Source: JANMCE01 sp963791625 (GTDB taxonomy: Bacteria > Actinomycetota > Acidimicrobiia > Acidimicrobiales > Ilumatobacteraceae). Taken from it: DNA of 64,000 nucleotides. How positions within the stretch are numbered: the first letter of the stretch is position 1; the number at the start of each line of letters is the position of its first letter. The translations under genes and the position numbers were made by a program. Of the stretch, positions 24,206 through 33,626 are shown one piece after another. The stretch is taken from the NCBI GenBank assembly GCA_963791625.1, contig CAWBTA010000015.1:868001-932000 (forward strand). Reading direction: 5' to 3'. Under the pieces are notes generated by a model. That model did not search any database, was not told the origin of the DNA, and saw nothing but the letters and a program-made list of their open reading frames with translations.

Positions 24206-25621
24206 TTAGCTCGAGGCGACTGGTACGAGGGTGGTGGCCGGTGCGGCCGTGGTTGCAACCGGGATGGCCTGCTTGTCGAGCGTGAAGGCCTTGGCCTCCG
24301 GAGCGGAGAACAGCGGGGTGAGCTGCTTGAGGCCACCCTTGACCTCGGCGTCAGGGCTGGCGACAATCACTTCACACGCCGGGGGCTGACCCGGGTTCGA
24401 GTAGTCGATCGGGCTGAGGATGCCGCCGGTGTCGATGGCCTTCATTTGGGTGAACGCCGTGGCCAGACCATCACGGCTCATGTCACCGAGGTCGCAGGCC
24501 TTCTTCATAATCTGGAAGAAGATATTGGCCTGGCCGTAGCCGAAGGTCACCGAGTTCTGCGGCTCGACTGTCGGGTACTTCTTGGTGAAGAGCTCGCGCA
24601 CCTTGGACGGTCCGGCTCCGGCGTCGTTGAACGTTGACGCGGACTGGGCGACGTAGAAGTTCGAGACCAACGCGTCCTTCGCCGGGCCCTTCAGGAACTC
24701 CGGGTCCCACGTGGGGTTCGAGCCGAGGAACGGCACGTTCAATCCGTTGGCCACGGCCCACGGCAGCACCGAGGCAGTCATCTTCGGGCTGTGCGTCAGC
24801 AGCACAGCCTTCACGCCGGCATCCTTGAACTTGCTCATCTGCGCAGTAGCTTCGCCAGCCTTCGAGTCAACGGCCTCTCCAAGCAGTTCGAAGCCACGGG
24901 CCTTGGCCATGAGGGTCGCGCCAAGCAAGCCGTTCTTTCCGTACTCGGAGTTGGCATAGATCATGCCGACCTTGTCGCCGGCCTTCAGACCCTTTTCCTT
25001 CATGAGGAAGTCAATGCCGTCGATCATCTCGACCGAGTAGGGCGTACCCGCCATCACGATGTACTTCGACGCCAACAGGTTCGACGCCCACGACACGGGC
25101 GAGGTCATCATCTTGTCGGCATCGATCTGCGGGAGCAACGCCGTGGTCATAGGGGAACCGAGCTGCTGCTGCAGCGCCAGCACCTGATCTTTGATTTCGT
25201 TGTAGGCGGCGACGGCCTTCTGCACGTCGTAGCCGGCATCGCGCTTCACAAAGGTGACCTTGCGGCCGCATACCCCTCCGGCTGCGTTCTGCTCATCCCA
25301 GAACAAGTTGAGCCCTTGCACGGTGCCCTTGCCAAGGGCAGCGTAGGTACCGGTTTCGTCGGTGATGACGCCGAGTTTGATTTCGGTCGCCGTCATGCCG
25401 GGGCCCATCTTGAGGTCGGCCTTCGGCGCTGCCGCCGCAGTCGTCGCTGTCGTTGCGGCCGCAGCAGTGGTTCCTGTTCCGGCGGTTGCAGTTGTGGCGG
25501 GTGCCGCTGCGGCCGTGGTGGCGGCTGGTGCAGTCACAGTTTTTTCGGTGCCGCAGCCGGCGAGGCCGACGGCGAGGGTGGTGAGCAGGGCAAAGCCTGC
25601 TCGTGAGGTGGTTCGGGTCAT
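24206..25621 (-). CDS. ABC transporter substrate-binding lipoprotein, branched-chain amino acid/amide type
   Basis: A 471-residue periplasmic-binding-protein fold I lipoprotein. The signal peptide ends in a lipobox (LAVGLAGC), followed by an Ala/Thr-rich linker to about residue 75, then the Leu/Ile/Val-binding fold (LGVITDETGTYAALGKG, QGLNLFWDEQNAAGGVCGRK). It captures the solute at the outer membrane face and feeds the LivHMGF complex encoded just upstream on the same strand. The substrate could be branched-chain amino acids, amides or short carboxylates. It is the last gene of the five-gene importer operon. Confidence 0.9.
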   Translation of the reverse strand: MTRTTSRAGFALLTTLAVGLAGCGTEKTVTAPAATTAAAAPATTATAGTGTTAAAATTATTAAAAPKADLKMGPGMTATEIKLGVITDETGTYAALGKGTVQGLNLFWDEQNAAGGVCGRKVTFVKRDAGYDVQKAVAAYNEIKDQVLALQQQLGSPMTTALLPQIDADKMMTSPVSWASNLLASKYIVMAGTPYSVEMIDGIDFLMKEKGLKAGDKVGMIYANSEYGKNGLLGATLMAKARGFELLGEAVDSKAGEATAQMSKFKDAGVKAVLLTHSPKMTASVLPWAVANGLNVPFLGSNPTWDPEFLKGPAKDALVSNFYVAQSASTFNDAGAGPSKVRELFTKKYPTVEPQNSVTFGYGQANIFFQIMKKACDLGDMSRDGLATAFTQMKAIDTGGILSPIDYSNPGQPPACEVIVASPDAEVKGGLKQLTPLFSAPEAKAFTLDKQAIPVATTAAPATTLVPVASS

Positions 25622-25658
25622 GGGTAATACCTTCCTGGGTCGGAGGTTCTTGGGTTGG

Positions 25659-26807
25659 TTAGGCGCGCTTGAAGGCACGCGGAATGCGTCGAAACAGCGC
25701 GGCGAGACCGCCCGGTTCGAACAGAAGAAGCAGCACGATGGAGCCGCCGAAGATGAGGGCAGAAAGCTGACCGGGGGTGGCAAAACCACTGGTGCTTGAG
25801 CCCGTTATCACGCCGGGAATGTGTTCGCCGTAGCGGTTCATTATGAACGGCAGGAACGTCACAAAGATCGCACCGAGGATCGATCCGCTCACCGAGCCCA
25901 GACCACCGATCACGACCATGGCCAGATAGCTCACGGCCAAGTCGAAGTCCCAGTTGTCGGGAACAAGATGACCGAAGAACTGTGACAGCAGGACGCCCGC
26001 GACCGCCGCGATCATCGCGGAGGTCATAAAGGCCATCGCCTTGTACCGACGCACATCCACGCCCATGACGGAGGCCGATGTCTGGTTGTCACGCAACGCT
26101 TGCAGGGCTCGACCGGGACGACCGTGAATGACGTTGTTGGTGAACCAGGCGACGCCAACCAGCAACAGCAGCGCAATCAGATACAGCCGCTCGGATTTGC
26201 CGAGCGTGTGGCCAAGAAATGTCGGGTTCGGCGTTTCGTCCTTGGCCACAAAGCCGAAGATGTTCAGCGGCGGAACGTCTCGTCCGGTGAATCCACCGGT
26301 CATATTCTTTGCGGATTTGATGAAGTGCTGGCCGATCTCCACCAGCGCCAGCGAGGCAACGCCGAGGTAGATCCCGCGGAGTCGACTGGAGATCGGGCTG
26401 AACGCCAGCCCGAGTATTCCAGCGATGATCACCGCGACGATGGCCGCCACTAACGGGGGAAGATGGAATCCGAGTGAACCGTCGCTCTGCCCTGCGATGG
26501 CGTTCACCGGTTGTGAGGCAAACAACGTATAGCCGTAGGCGCCGACGACGAGGAAGAACGGTTGCGCCAACGACAACTGGCCCGTGGTGCCGACGAGCAG
26601 GTTCAGCGCAATGGCACCAATGGCAGCGGTCAATGCCAGCACGCAGACGCTCGTCCATGACCGTCCGGCCACGAACGGAAGGAGTGCCGCGAGCGCGACC
26701 AACACTATCTTGGCCACCAGCGGCCCTCGGCGCACGGGGCGCGGCCCGGATGCAACGCGGGTAACGGTGACTGTGGCAGCTGGGCGTTCGGCCACGATCT
26801 CAGACAC
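25659..26807 (-). CDS. livM: ABC transporter permease, LivM type
   Basis: A 382-residue permease with about ten hydrophobic segments after a 40-residue cytoplasmic N-terminus. The blocks LNLLVGTTGQLSLAQPFF, SPISSRLRGIYLGVASLAL and VVIGGLGSVSGSILGAIF are diagnostic for the LivM/BPD_transp_2 family. I chose the GTG at 26807, preceded by AAGGAGG. It overlaps the LivH gene by eight bases. It pairs with LivH to form the membrane channel of the importer. Confidence 0.92.
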   Translation of the reverse strand: MSEIVAERPAATVTVTRVASGPRPVRRGPLVAKIVLVALAALLPFVAGRSWTSVCVLALTAAIGAIALNLLVGTTGQLSLAQPFFLVVGAYGYTLFASQPVNAIAGQSDGSLGFHLPPLVAAIVAVIIAGILGLAFSPISSRLRGIYLGVASLALVEIGQHFIKSAKNMTGGFTGRDVPPLNIFGFVAKDETPNPTFLGHTLGKSERLYLIALLLLVGVAWFTNNVIHGRPGRALQALRDNQTSASVMGVDVRRYKAMAFMTSAMIAAVAGVLLSQFFGHLVPDNWDFDLAVSYLAMVVIGGLGSVSGSILGAIFVTFLPFIMNRYGEHIPGVITGSSTSGFATPGQLSALIFGGSIVLLLLFEPGGLAALFRRIPRAFKRA

Positions 26808-27702
26808 GCCCGACCTCCTTGGTGCCGAACAGACCGGACGGTCGGATGAGTAGCACAATCAGCATCACGAAGAAGGGCACGACGGCGGACACGCCATCGC
26901 CAAGGAACGTGAGATCCTTCTGATAGCCATTGGCCAGTTGGTCGGCCAGACCCACGATGAGACCGCCCGCCAACGCACCGCCAGCCGAATCCAAACCGCC
27001 CAGGATGGCTGCCGGGAACGCCGCCAAGGCGAGTCGGCTGGCGTTGGCGTCAAAGCCCGGCGTTGGGTAGGAGCAGAGGAACAACCCGGCAATGGCCGCG
27101 AGCACTCCGGCGATAACCCACGCCACGGCCGAGACCCGGCTGAGGCGGATGCCCATGAGCGCCGTGGCCTGGGCGTCTTCGGCGGCGGCCCGCATGGCGA
27201 CACCCCAATTCGAGAACTTGAACCAGGTGAAGAACGCACCCAGGATCAGACCGCCGAGCACGAGTGCAGCGACCCGCGTTTGCGGCACGATGATCGAACC
27301 TATCTTCACGGATCTCGCGCCCCACGGGTCGCCCATGCTCATGACCTTGGTACCGAGTCGTCGGTTTACTTCGGTGCGCATGAGGATCTCCACGCCGATG
27401 GTCATGATGCCAATGGCAATGACATCGGCGCGTCGGGCTCGCATGGTGCTTACGAGGAGACGTTCGATGATCAGGCCCATCAGCGCCGCGGCCAAAATGC
27501 CAGCCGTCATCGCAAGTGGAAAGCTCCAGTTGTAGAGTTCCCGCGATCGAGCTGCGATGTAGACGCCGGCGATCAGCAGCGCCCCGTGTGCGAAATTCAC
27601 CACCTCGGTTGCTTTGAAGATGATGACGAAGCCAAGGGCCAGCAGCGCGATGACCGCGCCGAGGCCAAGGCCGCTAAGGAAGAACTGCAAAAACTGACTC
27701 AT
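26800..27702 (-). CDS. livH: ABC transporter permease, LivH type
   Basis: A 300-residue integral membrane permease with about eight transmembrane segments. The stretches ALGFVIIFKATEVVNFAHG and AILGGLDSAGGALAGGLIVG are typical of LivH. It forms a heterodimer with LivM in high-affinity uptake of branched-chain amino acids or related compounds. It overlaps the downstream permease gene by eight bases and the upstream ATPase gene by four (ATGA), so the operon is tightly coupled. Confidence 0.92.
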   Translation of the reverse strand: MSQFLQFFLSGLGLGAVIALLALGFVIIFKATEVVNFAHGALLIAGVYIAARSRELYNWSFPLAMTAGILAAALMGLIIERLLVSTMRARRADVIAIGIMTIGVEILMRTEVNRRLGTKVMSMGDPWGARSVKIGSIIVPQTRVAALVLGGLILGAFFTWFKFSNWGVAMRAAAEDAQATALMGIRLSRVSAVAWVIAGVLAAIAGLFLCSYPTPGFDANASRLALAAFPAAILGGLDSAGGALAGGLIVGLADQLANGYQKDLTFLGDGVSAVVPFFVMLIVLLIRPSGLFGTKEVGRV

Positions 27703-28508
27703 GGCGCTCCGGTCTGAGGTACTGAGGCTTCGGTTCCGAGGTAGGCCCGAATGACTTCGGGGTCGTTCTGCACTGCGGCAGGTGTGCCGTCTGCGATGAC
27801 GCGGCCGAAGTCCAACACCGTCACGTGATCGGCGAGCGCCATCACCATGCCCATGTCGTGCTCCACCAGCATCACGGTGATGTCGAGGGCTCGACGGATC
27901 TCAAGAATGGCAACAGCCATGCGTCGGGTCTCGTCGTGGTTCATGCCGGCGACCGGCTCATCCAGCAGCAGGAGCCGCGGTTCCGTACACACTGCACGAC
28001 CCACTTCGAGCCGCTTGCGATCGCCGTAACTGAGACCTCCGGCGGGGGTGTCCATCAAGGCACCAAGTTCCAAGAACTCGCCGATCTCACGCACACGATC
28101 ACGGTGAATGCGGTCTTCCTTGCGAGCGCTCGGCAGGCGCAATCCGGCGGAGAGAAATCCGGCCCTGGTGAGGTGATGACGGCCCAACATCATGTTGTCC
28201 TCCACACTGAGGTGGGGGAAGATCGCGATGTTCTGAAAGGCCCGCGCCACGCCAATGCCGGCGATCTTGTGCGGCTGCATCTTGTTCAGTTCGTAGCCGT
28301 CGTACATCACGCGACCCTCTGCTGGCCGGTACACGCCCGACAGCACGTTGAACATCGTGGACTTGCCCGCGCCGTTCGGTCCGATGATGGCGTGGATCGT
28401 GCCCGGCTTCACTTCGAAGCTGACGTCGTTGAGTGCGACGAGACCAGCAAAGCGAACCGTCACGCTCTGCACGCTGGCCAGCGACGCCACGGTGGTGTCG
28501 ATGCTCAT
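27699..28508 (-). CDS. livG: ABC transporter ATP-binding protein, LivG type
   Basis: A 269-residue ATPase. Walker A is IGPNGAGKST, the signature is GLSYGDRKRLEVGRA, Walker B is LLLLDEPVAGMNHDE and the switch His is in VMLVEHDMG. The N-terminal 20 residues precede the usual start, so the ATG at 28508 (overlapping the LivF stop in ATGA) gives a slightly extended protein; a Val codon nearer the domain is an alternative. With LivF it powers the LivHM importer. Confidence 0.92.
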   Translation of the reverse strand: MSIDTTVASLASVQSVTVRFAGLVALNDVSFEVKPGTIHAIIGPNGAGKSTMFNVLSGVYRPAEGRVMYDGYELNKMQPHKIAGIGVARAFQNIAIFPHLSVEDNMMLGRHHLTRAGFLSAGLRLPSARKEDRIHRDRVREIGEFLELGALMDTPAGGLSYGDRKRLEVGRAVCTEPRLLLLDEPVAGMNHDETRRMAVAILEIRRALDITVMLVEHDMGMVMALADHVTVLDFGRVIADGTPAAVQNDPEVIRAYLGTEASVPQTGAP

Positions 28509-29302
28509 GCCGACCACCTCGATAGATGCCGACCCGACTCGGCTGCTGCGATCAGGGCGGGTCGCCGATCTTCCTTTGAGTCCGAACCCAGGTAAAGGCT
28601 TCGCACTTCATCACTTGCGGCCAACTGGGCGGCAGGACCCTGCAGCGAGATCAATCCAAGTTCCATCACAAACGCATGGGTGGCAACTGACAGGGCCATC
28701 GCCGCGTTCTGCTCGACCAGCATCACCGCGGTTCCCCGTTCGTGGATGTCGCTGATGATCCGTCCGATCTGGGCAACCACCATTGGCGCCAGCCCGAGAG
28801 ATGGTTCGTCGAGCAGGAGAACCTTGGGGCTCGACATCAACGCTCGGCCAATTGCGAGCATCTGTTGTTGTCCGCCGGACAGCAACACACCTCGTTTGGT
28901 TTTGAATTCGGCAAGCACGGGGAACAGGTCGTACACGTTGGCCATCGCCTCGGCCCGCGCCGAGCGGCTACGCACGGTCGCCGCGCCGGCCTTCAGGTTT
29001 TCCTCCACCGACAACCGACCGAAGATGCGACGACCTTCGGGAACTTGCACGATGCCCTTCGACACGATGGCGGCCGCGTTGGCATCGGTAACGTCCTGGC
29101 CATCGAACAGAATGCGTCCAGCGGTGACGCGGCCGTCCTGCAATTTGAGGGTGCCGGAGATGGCGCGTAGCAGTGTGCTCTTTCCTGCACCGTTGCTGCC
29201 GAGTACGGCAACCACGCCATCATTGGCCACCTTGAGCGTGACCCCGCGCAGCGCCTCGACGGTGCCGGCGTACGTCACGGTCAAGCCATCGATTTCAAGC
29301 AT
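28505..29302 (-). CDS. livF: ABC transporter ATP-binding protein, LivF type
   Basis: A 265-residue ATPase, first gene of the importer operon. Walker A is LGSNGAGKST, the signature is LLSGGQQQMLAIGRAL, Walker B is VLLLDEPSLGLAPM and the switch His position reads VMLVEQNA, as is normal for LivF, where Gln replaces His. The C-terminal tail after about residue 240 is longer than usual and poorly conserved. No clear operator is seen upstream; the next gene upstream is a divergent histidine kinase. Confidence 0.92.
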   Translation of the reverse strand: MLEIDGLTVTYAGTVEALRGVTLKVANDGVVAVLGSNGAGKSTLLRAISGTLKLQDGRVTAGRILFDGQDVTDANAAAIVSKGIVQVPEGRRIFGRLSVEENLKAGAATVRSRSARAEAMANVYDLFPVLAEFKTKRGVLLSGGQQQMLAIGRALMSSPKVLLLDEPSLGLAPMVVAQIGRIISDIHERGTAVMLVEQNAAMALSVATHAFVMELGLISLQGPAAQLAASDEVRSLYLGSDSKEDRRPALIAAAESGRHLSRWSA

Positions 29303-29582
29303 GGATACCTCTCATCGGTTCGTCGTCGATCACGTCACCCCTCGACGCCGCTGACGTGTCAGCGGTCACATAATGGGTCACCCGCTCGCACTGAGCGCTT
29401 CCAAATCGGGCCCTTTCGGTCGACGGTCGAACATCTCCGACGAAACGACCTTCCGTGTCGTTCACCGGCTTGGAGTGACGAACGTCACCGCTCGTCGCAC
29501 CCGATCGACCGCCTGTCGCTCCATCGTCCACGCCCGCCCGCAGGGGGATACCGGCAACGGGACCGGCATCTACGCTGCGACC

Positions 29583-30761
29583 ATGGGGTTGTGGATCGCT
29601 GGGGTCGGCGTCATCGTCATCGCGGCCCTGTTGTTCTCCTTCCGGTACGCAACGCAGTCCAAGCACGCGTTCGGTTCCTCTGACGAGCGCAACACCTACT
29701 TCGTCCTGGAGACGGCGGAAGAAGCCGCCCGCGCTTTCCAGGGTGGCTTCACGAACTCAGCGGCCGAGAAAGGCATCGGCCCGCTTCGGGAACTCCTTGG
29801 TGTTCCCGTACTGGCCATTCATGACGCCACCGAGTGCCTGGCCGTTGATGGCGACGCTCACAGTCATCTGGAGCGGCTTCGAGCGCCGATCAATGCGGTG
29901 CTGGCCAGTGGTCGCTCACGCGTCGTCACGCCACCGGACGTGTCGTGTGGCAAAAGTGATTGCAATCTCCACAGTGTGGTGATCGCTCCGGTCAGCGTCG
30001 GCGACGCGGTCGTCGGCGCTATCGTCGCCCTTACCAGCGAAACCACGCCCGCGCTCTTACGGGCCACCGAGTCCGTGGCCCGATGGGTTTCGGTGCAGGT
30101 CGAGTTGAACGAGTTGCACCAGTCAAAGGCACGATTGGCCGAGTCTGAGTTGCGCTTCCTTCGGGCGCAGATTTCGCCGCACTTCATCTACAACGCGCTT
30201 ACCGCCATCGCATCGTTCGTTCGCTCAGATCCGCCCCGCGCCCGCGAGCTGTTGCTCGACTTTGCCGACTTCACCCGATACAGCTTTGCCAGCCATGGGC
30301 AGTTCACTACCCTGTCCGATGAGTTGTTGAGTATCGAACGGTACCTGCGGCTGGAGCACGCTCGCTTCGGCGATCGCCTCACCCTCACGCTACGGGTGGA
30401 GCCTGAGGTACTGCCGGTTGCGGTGCCGTTCCTGGTGCTCCAACCCTTGGTGGAGAACGCCATCCGCCACGGCATCGAACGCAAGGTCGGGCAGGGTCAC
30501 ATAACCATTACCGCCGAGGACCAGGCCAGCCACTGTGTTTTGTCGATAGAGGATGACGGCGTCGGTATGGACCCGGAGCGGCTGCGCGAGCAGTTCGCAG
30601 GAAACAATGAGACTGACCGCGTAGGTCTAGCCAATGTCGATGAGCGGTTACGTTCCATCTACGGCCAGGAATACGGTCTCACGGTCGAGACCGCGCCCGA
30701 AGCGGGAACAAAGATCACCGTTCGCATTCCCAAATTCCGCCCCGGAGTTCGACCATCATGA
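29583..30761 (+). CDS. LytS-family sensor histidine kinase
   Basis: A 392-residue kinase with one N-terminal transmembrane segment (GLWIAGVGVIVIAALLFSF), a GAF-like region (about 60-190) and the His_kinase domain with the phospho-accepting His in AQISPHFIYNALTAIASF, then an HATPase domain (LVENAIRHGIE, EDDGVGM). The cytoplasmic GAF part contains a Cys pair (DVSCGKSDCN) that could sense redox state or bind a ligand. It is coupled by ATGA to a LytTR regulator and followed by a symporter, a common actinobacterial set for carboxylate uptake. The ATG at 29583 starts right before the membrane segment. Confidence 0.88.
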   Translation: MGLWIAGVGVIVIAALLFSFRYATQSKHAFGSSDERNTYFVLETAEEAARAFQGGFTNSAAEKGIGPLRELLGVPVLAIHDATECLAVDGDAHSHLERLRAPINAVLASGRSRVVTPPDVSCGKSDCNLHSVVIAPVSVGDAVVGAIVALTSETTPALLRATESVARWVSVQVELNELHQSKARLAESELRFLRAQISPHFIYNALTAIASFVRSDPPRARELLLDFADFTRYSFASHGQFTTLSDELLSIERYLRLEHARFGDRLTLTLRVEPEVLPVAVPFLVLQPLVENAIRHGIERKVGQGHITITAEDQASHCVLSIEDDGVGMDPERLREQFAGNNETDRVGLANVDERLRSIYGQEYGLTVETAPEAGTKITVRIPKFRPGVRPS

Positions 30762-31537
30762 CCCTGCTTCGCGTCCTCGCCATCGATGATGAGCCACCCG
30801 CTCTTGACGAGTTGGTGTTTTCGTTACGGCAACACGAACGGATCGGGTGCGTGACGGCGGCCAGTGATGCAACCGAAGCACTTCGTCTTTTGCAGTCAGA
30901 AGACTTCGACGCCGTCTTCCTCGACATCCATATGCCGGGCTTGAACGGTATGGAACTGGCGCACCTCCTGCAACGCTTTGCTCGGCAACCGGCCGTTGTC
31001 TTCGTGACGGCATTCGATGACCATGCGGTCGAAGCCTTCGAGGTGAAAGCGGCTGACTATCTGCTCAAGCCGCTCCGCGCCGAGCGGCTCAACGAGGCAC
31101 TCGCCAAAGTCGACCAGGCGCTCCGTCGGGCGACGGTCACTGCTCCGAGTGTCCCAGCGCCGCCATCGGCTGTGGCACCCGGCAACGACCGGGTGATTCC
31201 CGTCGAAGTCGGCAACCGGACGGTGCTCGTCAAGCTCTCGACCATCAGCTTCGTCGAGGCGTCCGGCGACTACGTCCGTCTCTACGCCGACGGCGCTTCG
31301 TACCTGTTGCGGGCCTCGCTGTCGGCTCTGGAGGACGAATGGTCCAATGCCGGGTTCGTCCGCATCCACCGCGGCTATCTGGTCGACCTCGCTCGCGTCC
31401 AGGAGCTGCGCACCGACAGCGACGGTGGCTGCCACGTGAAGCTCGGCGACCAGGAGCTTCCGGTGAGCCGACGCCACACCAGGGAAGTCAAGGATCGATT
31501 CAGCCGCCATCGGGCCCGGCCCGGTCGAGAGGCCTGA
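30758..31537 (+). CDS. LytTR-family response regulator
   Basis: A 259-residue regulator with a receiver domain (acidic pair in AIDDEPPALDEL, phospho-acceptor Asp in FDAVFLDIHMPG, Lys in YLLKPL), an Ala/Pro linker near 125-145 and a C-terminal LytTR DNA-binding domain (ISFVEASGDYVRLY, FVRIHRGYLVDL). It overlaps the kinase gene in ATGA. Its probable target is the following symporter operon, by analogy with the BtsSR and related systems that control carboxylate transporters. Confidence 0.93.
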   Translation: MTLLRVLAIDDEPPALDELVFSLRQHERIGCVTAASDATEALRLLQSEDFDAVFLDIHMPGLNGMELAHLLQRFARQPAVVFVTAFDDHAVEAFEVKAADYLLKPLRAERLNEALAKVDQALRRATVTAPSVPAPPSAVAPGNDRVIPVEVGNRTVLVKLSTISFVEASGDYVRLYADGASYLLRASLSALEDEWSNAGFVRIHRGYLVDLARVQELRTDSDGGCHVKLGDQELPVSRRHTREVKDRFSRHRARPGREA

Positions 31538-31538
31538 G

Positions 31539-31910
31539 GTGCCCATCCGCCGCGAGGTCGTTCGCCATCCCCGAGCCGATGCTGCCCGGCCTTCTCGCCA
31601 GGACCGCCCGGCCATTCGAGAAATGGATGAGCAGAGCGTCGCCGGTGACGTGCTGGTCCAGTCACTGATTCGCGCCCAACTCGGTCTGGCCTTCGCCGTC
31701 ATGGCGCTGTTCGCCATTGTGTTCGGCATCCTTGGTCTCTCACTCGCGCTCACGGGCGGGTTCCACGGTGCCCAAGTGCTCGGGGTTCCCGTCACGTGGA
31801 TTCTGCTGGGGCCACCAAGCTTCGCCGTCATCGCTGGGCTGGGGTGGCTCTACCGCCGCCAAGCCGACCGGAACGAGCAGGACTTCATCGACGTCGTGGA
31901 GCGCAGCTGA
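31539..31910 (+). CDS. Small membrane protein associated with the symporter
   Basis: A 123-residue protein with two transmembrane segments (FAVMALFAIVFGILGLSLAL and WILLGPPSFAVIAGLGWLYR) after a 40-residue hydrophilic N-terminus. It resembles the DUF485/YjcH-like small partners encoded just before acetate-type SSS transporters. It begins with GTG two bases after the regulator stop and its TGA overlaps the symporter ATG, so translation is coupled. An internal ATG near residue 29 is a possible alternative start. Confidence 0.75.
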   Translation: MPIRREVVRHPRADAARPSRQDRPAIREMDEQSVAGDVLVQSLIRAQLGLAFAVMALFAIVFGILGLSLALTGGFHGAQVLGVPVTWILLGPPSFAVIAGLGWLYRRQADRNEQDFIDVVERS

Positions 31911-33625
31911 TGGAACTGGCCGGCATCATGATTGTTGTCATTGCAACATTCGCGATCGGAACCTACGGCGTGCGCGTCGCCCGCACAACGTCAGATTTCT
32001 TCGTGGCTTCCCGCCAGGTAGGCGCCACCATGAACGCCTCGGCCATCTGCGGCGAATACATATCGGCGGCCTCGTTTCTCGGTGCAGCCGGACTCATCAT
32101 GCGCTACGGGTCCGGGATGTTGTGGCTTCCCTTGGCCTACGCCGCCGGATACCTCTTCCTGCTGCTGTTCGTCGCCGCTCCCCTGCGCCGCTTCGGTGCG
32201 TACACGGTTCCCGATTTCGCCGAGGGCCGACTTGATTCCCTCCTCAATCGACGCATCGCCACGATCTTCGTGCTCGCCATCGGCTGGTTCTATCTGCTGC
32301 CGCAGATGAAAGGGGCCGGCCTCACCCTGACGGTCATCACTGGTTCGCCCTACTGGGTTGGCGTCGTGGTGGTGGGCACCGTCATTACGGTCAACGTGGC
32401 GATCGGTGGAATGCGCGGCATCACCTTCGTGCAGGCGTTCCAGTACTGGGTGAAAGTGGTCGCTATCGGGGTGCCGGCGCTGATCTTCATCACGTTCATT
32501 CATCACCCCAATCAGGCGTCACTCACCCAACCGGTACCCCCAAGGTTCGCCAATGAGACGTCGGTGAAGTTTGACCGTTCGGTCACCGTCGAGGTTTCGG
32601 AACAGGTCAGGCTGACCGGCACGGGCGTTGTCGACGGCTCGCCGCTGTCGGGTCCAGTCGAGCTGCTGCCCGGCATTCACACCATCAGTAAAGGCTCCCG
32701 GCTCACGCTTCCCCGTGGGGCGGCCGTCCCGCTTGTGAAGGGAACGAGCGTGAACAACAACGAACGGTGGGCGCTGCCATACAGCCTGTCGGGCAACGAC
32801 CGCCCCCATCCGCTGTACTCCAACGGTTCACTGCTGGTCGCGCAGTTGCTTGGGGTGATGGGACTGCCCCACATTCTCGTTCGGTTCTACACCAACTCCG
32901 ACGGTCACACCGCTCGGCGAACCACACTGTTCGTGCTGTGCCTGCTTGGGTTGTTCTACATCTTTCCTGCCGTTCACGGCGCGCTCGGGCGACTCTACGC
33001 ACCCAGGTTGTTGATGACCGGTTCCGCTGATGCCGTGGTGTTGGTGCTGCCGCGACTCATCGTGGGCGGCGTCGCCGGAGGTATCCTGGCCGGCCTGGTC
33101 GCGGCCGGGGCAATGGCTGCGTTTCTTTCCACTGCCTCGGGCTTGTTGATCGCGGTCAGTGGTGCGCTCTCGCAAGACCTGTTGTCGGGCAGCGTGCGCG
33201 ATTTCCGGCGCATGGCGGTGGTGGCCGGATCGATCGCCATTCTGTTCGGACTGCAGGTTCGCGACATCGATCTGAACGTGCTGGTCGGCTGGGCCTTCGG
33301 TGTCGCCGCGTCGTCCTTGTGTCCGTTGCTGGTGCTCGGCATCTGGTGGCGCGGCCTGTCCCGTCGAGGCGCAGCAGCCGGGATGCTCACCGGCGGAAGT
33401 CTGGCCACTATCTCGGTGCTGCTCACCATGATCGGCGTGCGTCCGGGCGGTTGGCTCGGTGCCATTTTGTCCCAGCCGGCGGCCATCACCGCGCCGTTGG
33501 GCTTCCTGGTGATGGTGCTCGTTTCGCGGGCAACAACGGCGTCGGTACCCGGCGCGGTCAGCGCCAAGATGGTTCACCTCCACCTCCCCGAAGCCATCGG
33601 CCTCGGCCGCAACTGGCGGGACTGA
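31910..33625 (+). CDS. Sodium:solute symporter family protein, cation/acetate type
   Basis: A 571-residue SSS-family transporter with about 13 hydrophobic segments. Family blocks include SAICGEYISAASFLGAAGLI and LAYAAGYLFLLL near the N-terminus and GLPHILVRFYTN in the middle. A hydrophilic, beta-rich insertion of about 110 residues lies near 210-320, as in actinobacterial ActP/MctC-like monocarboxylate carriers. It is the last gene of a unit with LytS, LytTR and a small membrane partner, so it likely imports acetate, pyruvate or propionate under that system's control. Confidence 0.9.
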   Translation: MELAGIMIVVIATFAIGTYGVRVARTTSDFFVASRQVGATMNASAICGEYISAASFLGAAGLIMRYGSGMLWLPLAYAAGYLFLLLFVAAPLRRFGAYTVPDFAEGRLDSLLNRRIATIFVLAIGWFYLLPQMKGAGLTLTVITGSPYWVGVVVVGTVITVNVAIGGMRGITFVQAFQYWVKVVAIGVPALIFITFIHHPNQASLTQPVPPRFANETSVKFDRSVTVEVSEQVRLTGTGVVDGSPLSGPVELLPGIHTISKGSRLTLPRGAAVPLVKGTSVNNNERWALPYSLSGNDRPHPLYSNGSLLVAQLLGVMGLPHILVRFYTNSDGHTARRTTLFVLCLLGLFYIFPAVHGALGRLYAPRLLMTGSADAVVLVLPRLIVGGVAGGILAGLVAAGAMAAFLSTASGLLIAVSGALSQDLLSGSVRDFRRMAVVAGSIAILFGLQVRDIDLNVLVGWAFGVAASSLCPLLVLGIWWRGLSRRGAAAGMLTGGSLATISVLLTMIGVRPGGWLGAILSQPAAITAPLGFLVMVLVSRATTASVPGAVSAKMVHLHLPEAIGLGRNWRD

Positions 33626-33626
33626 G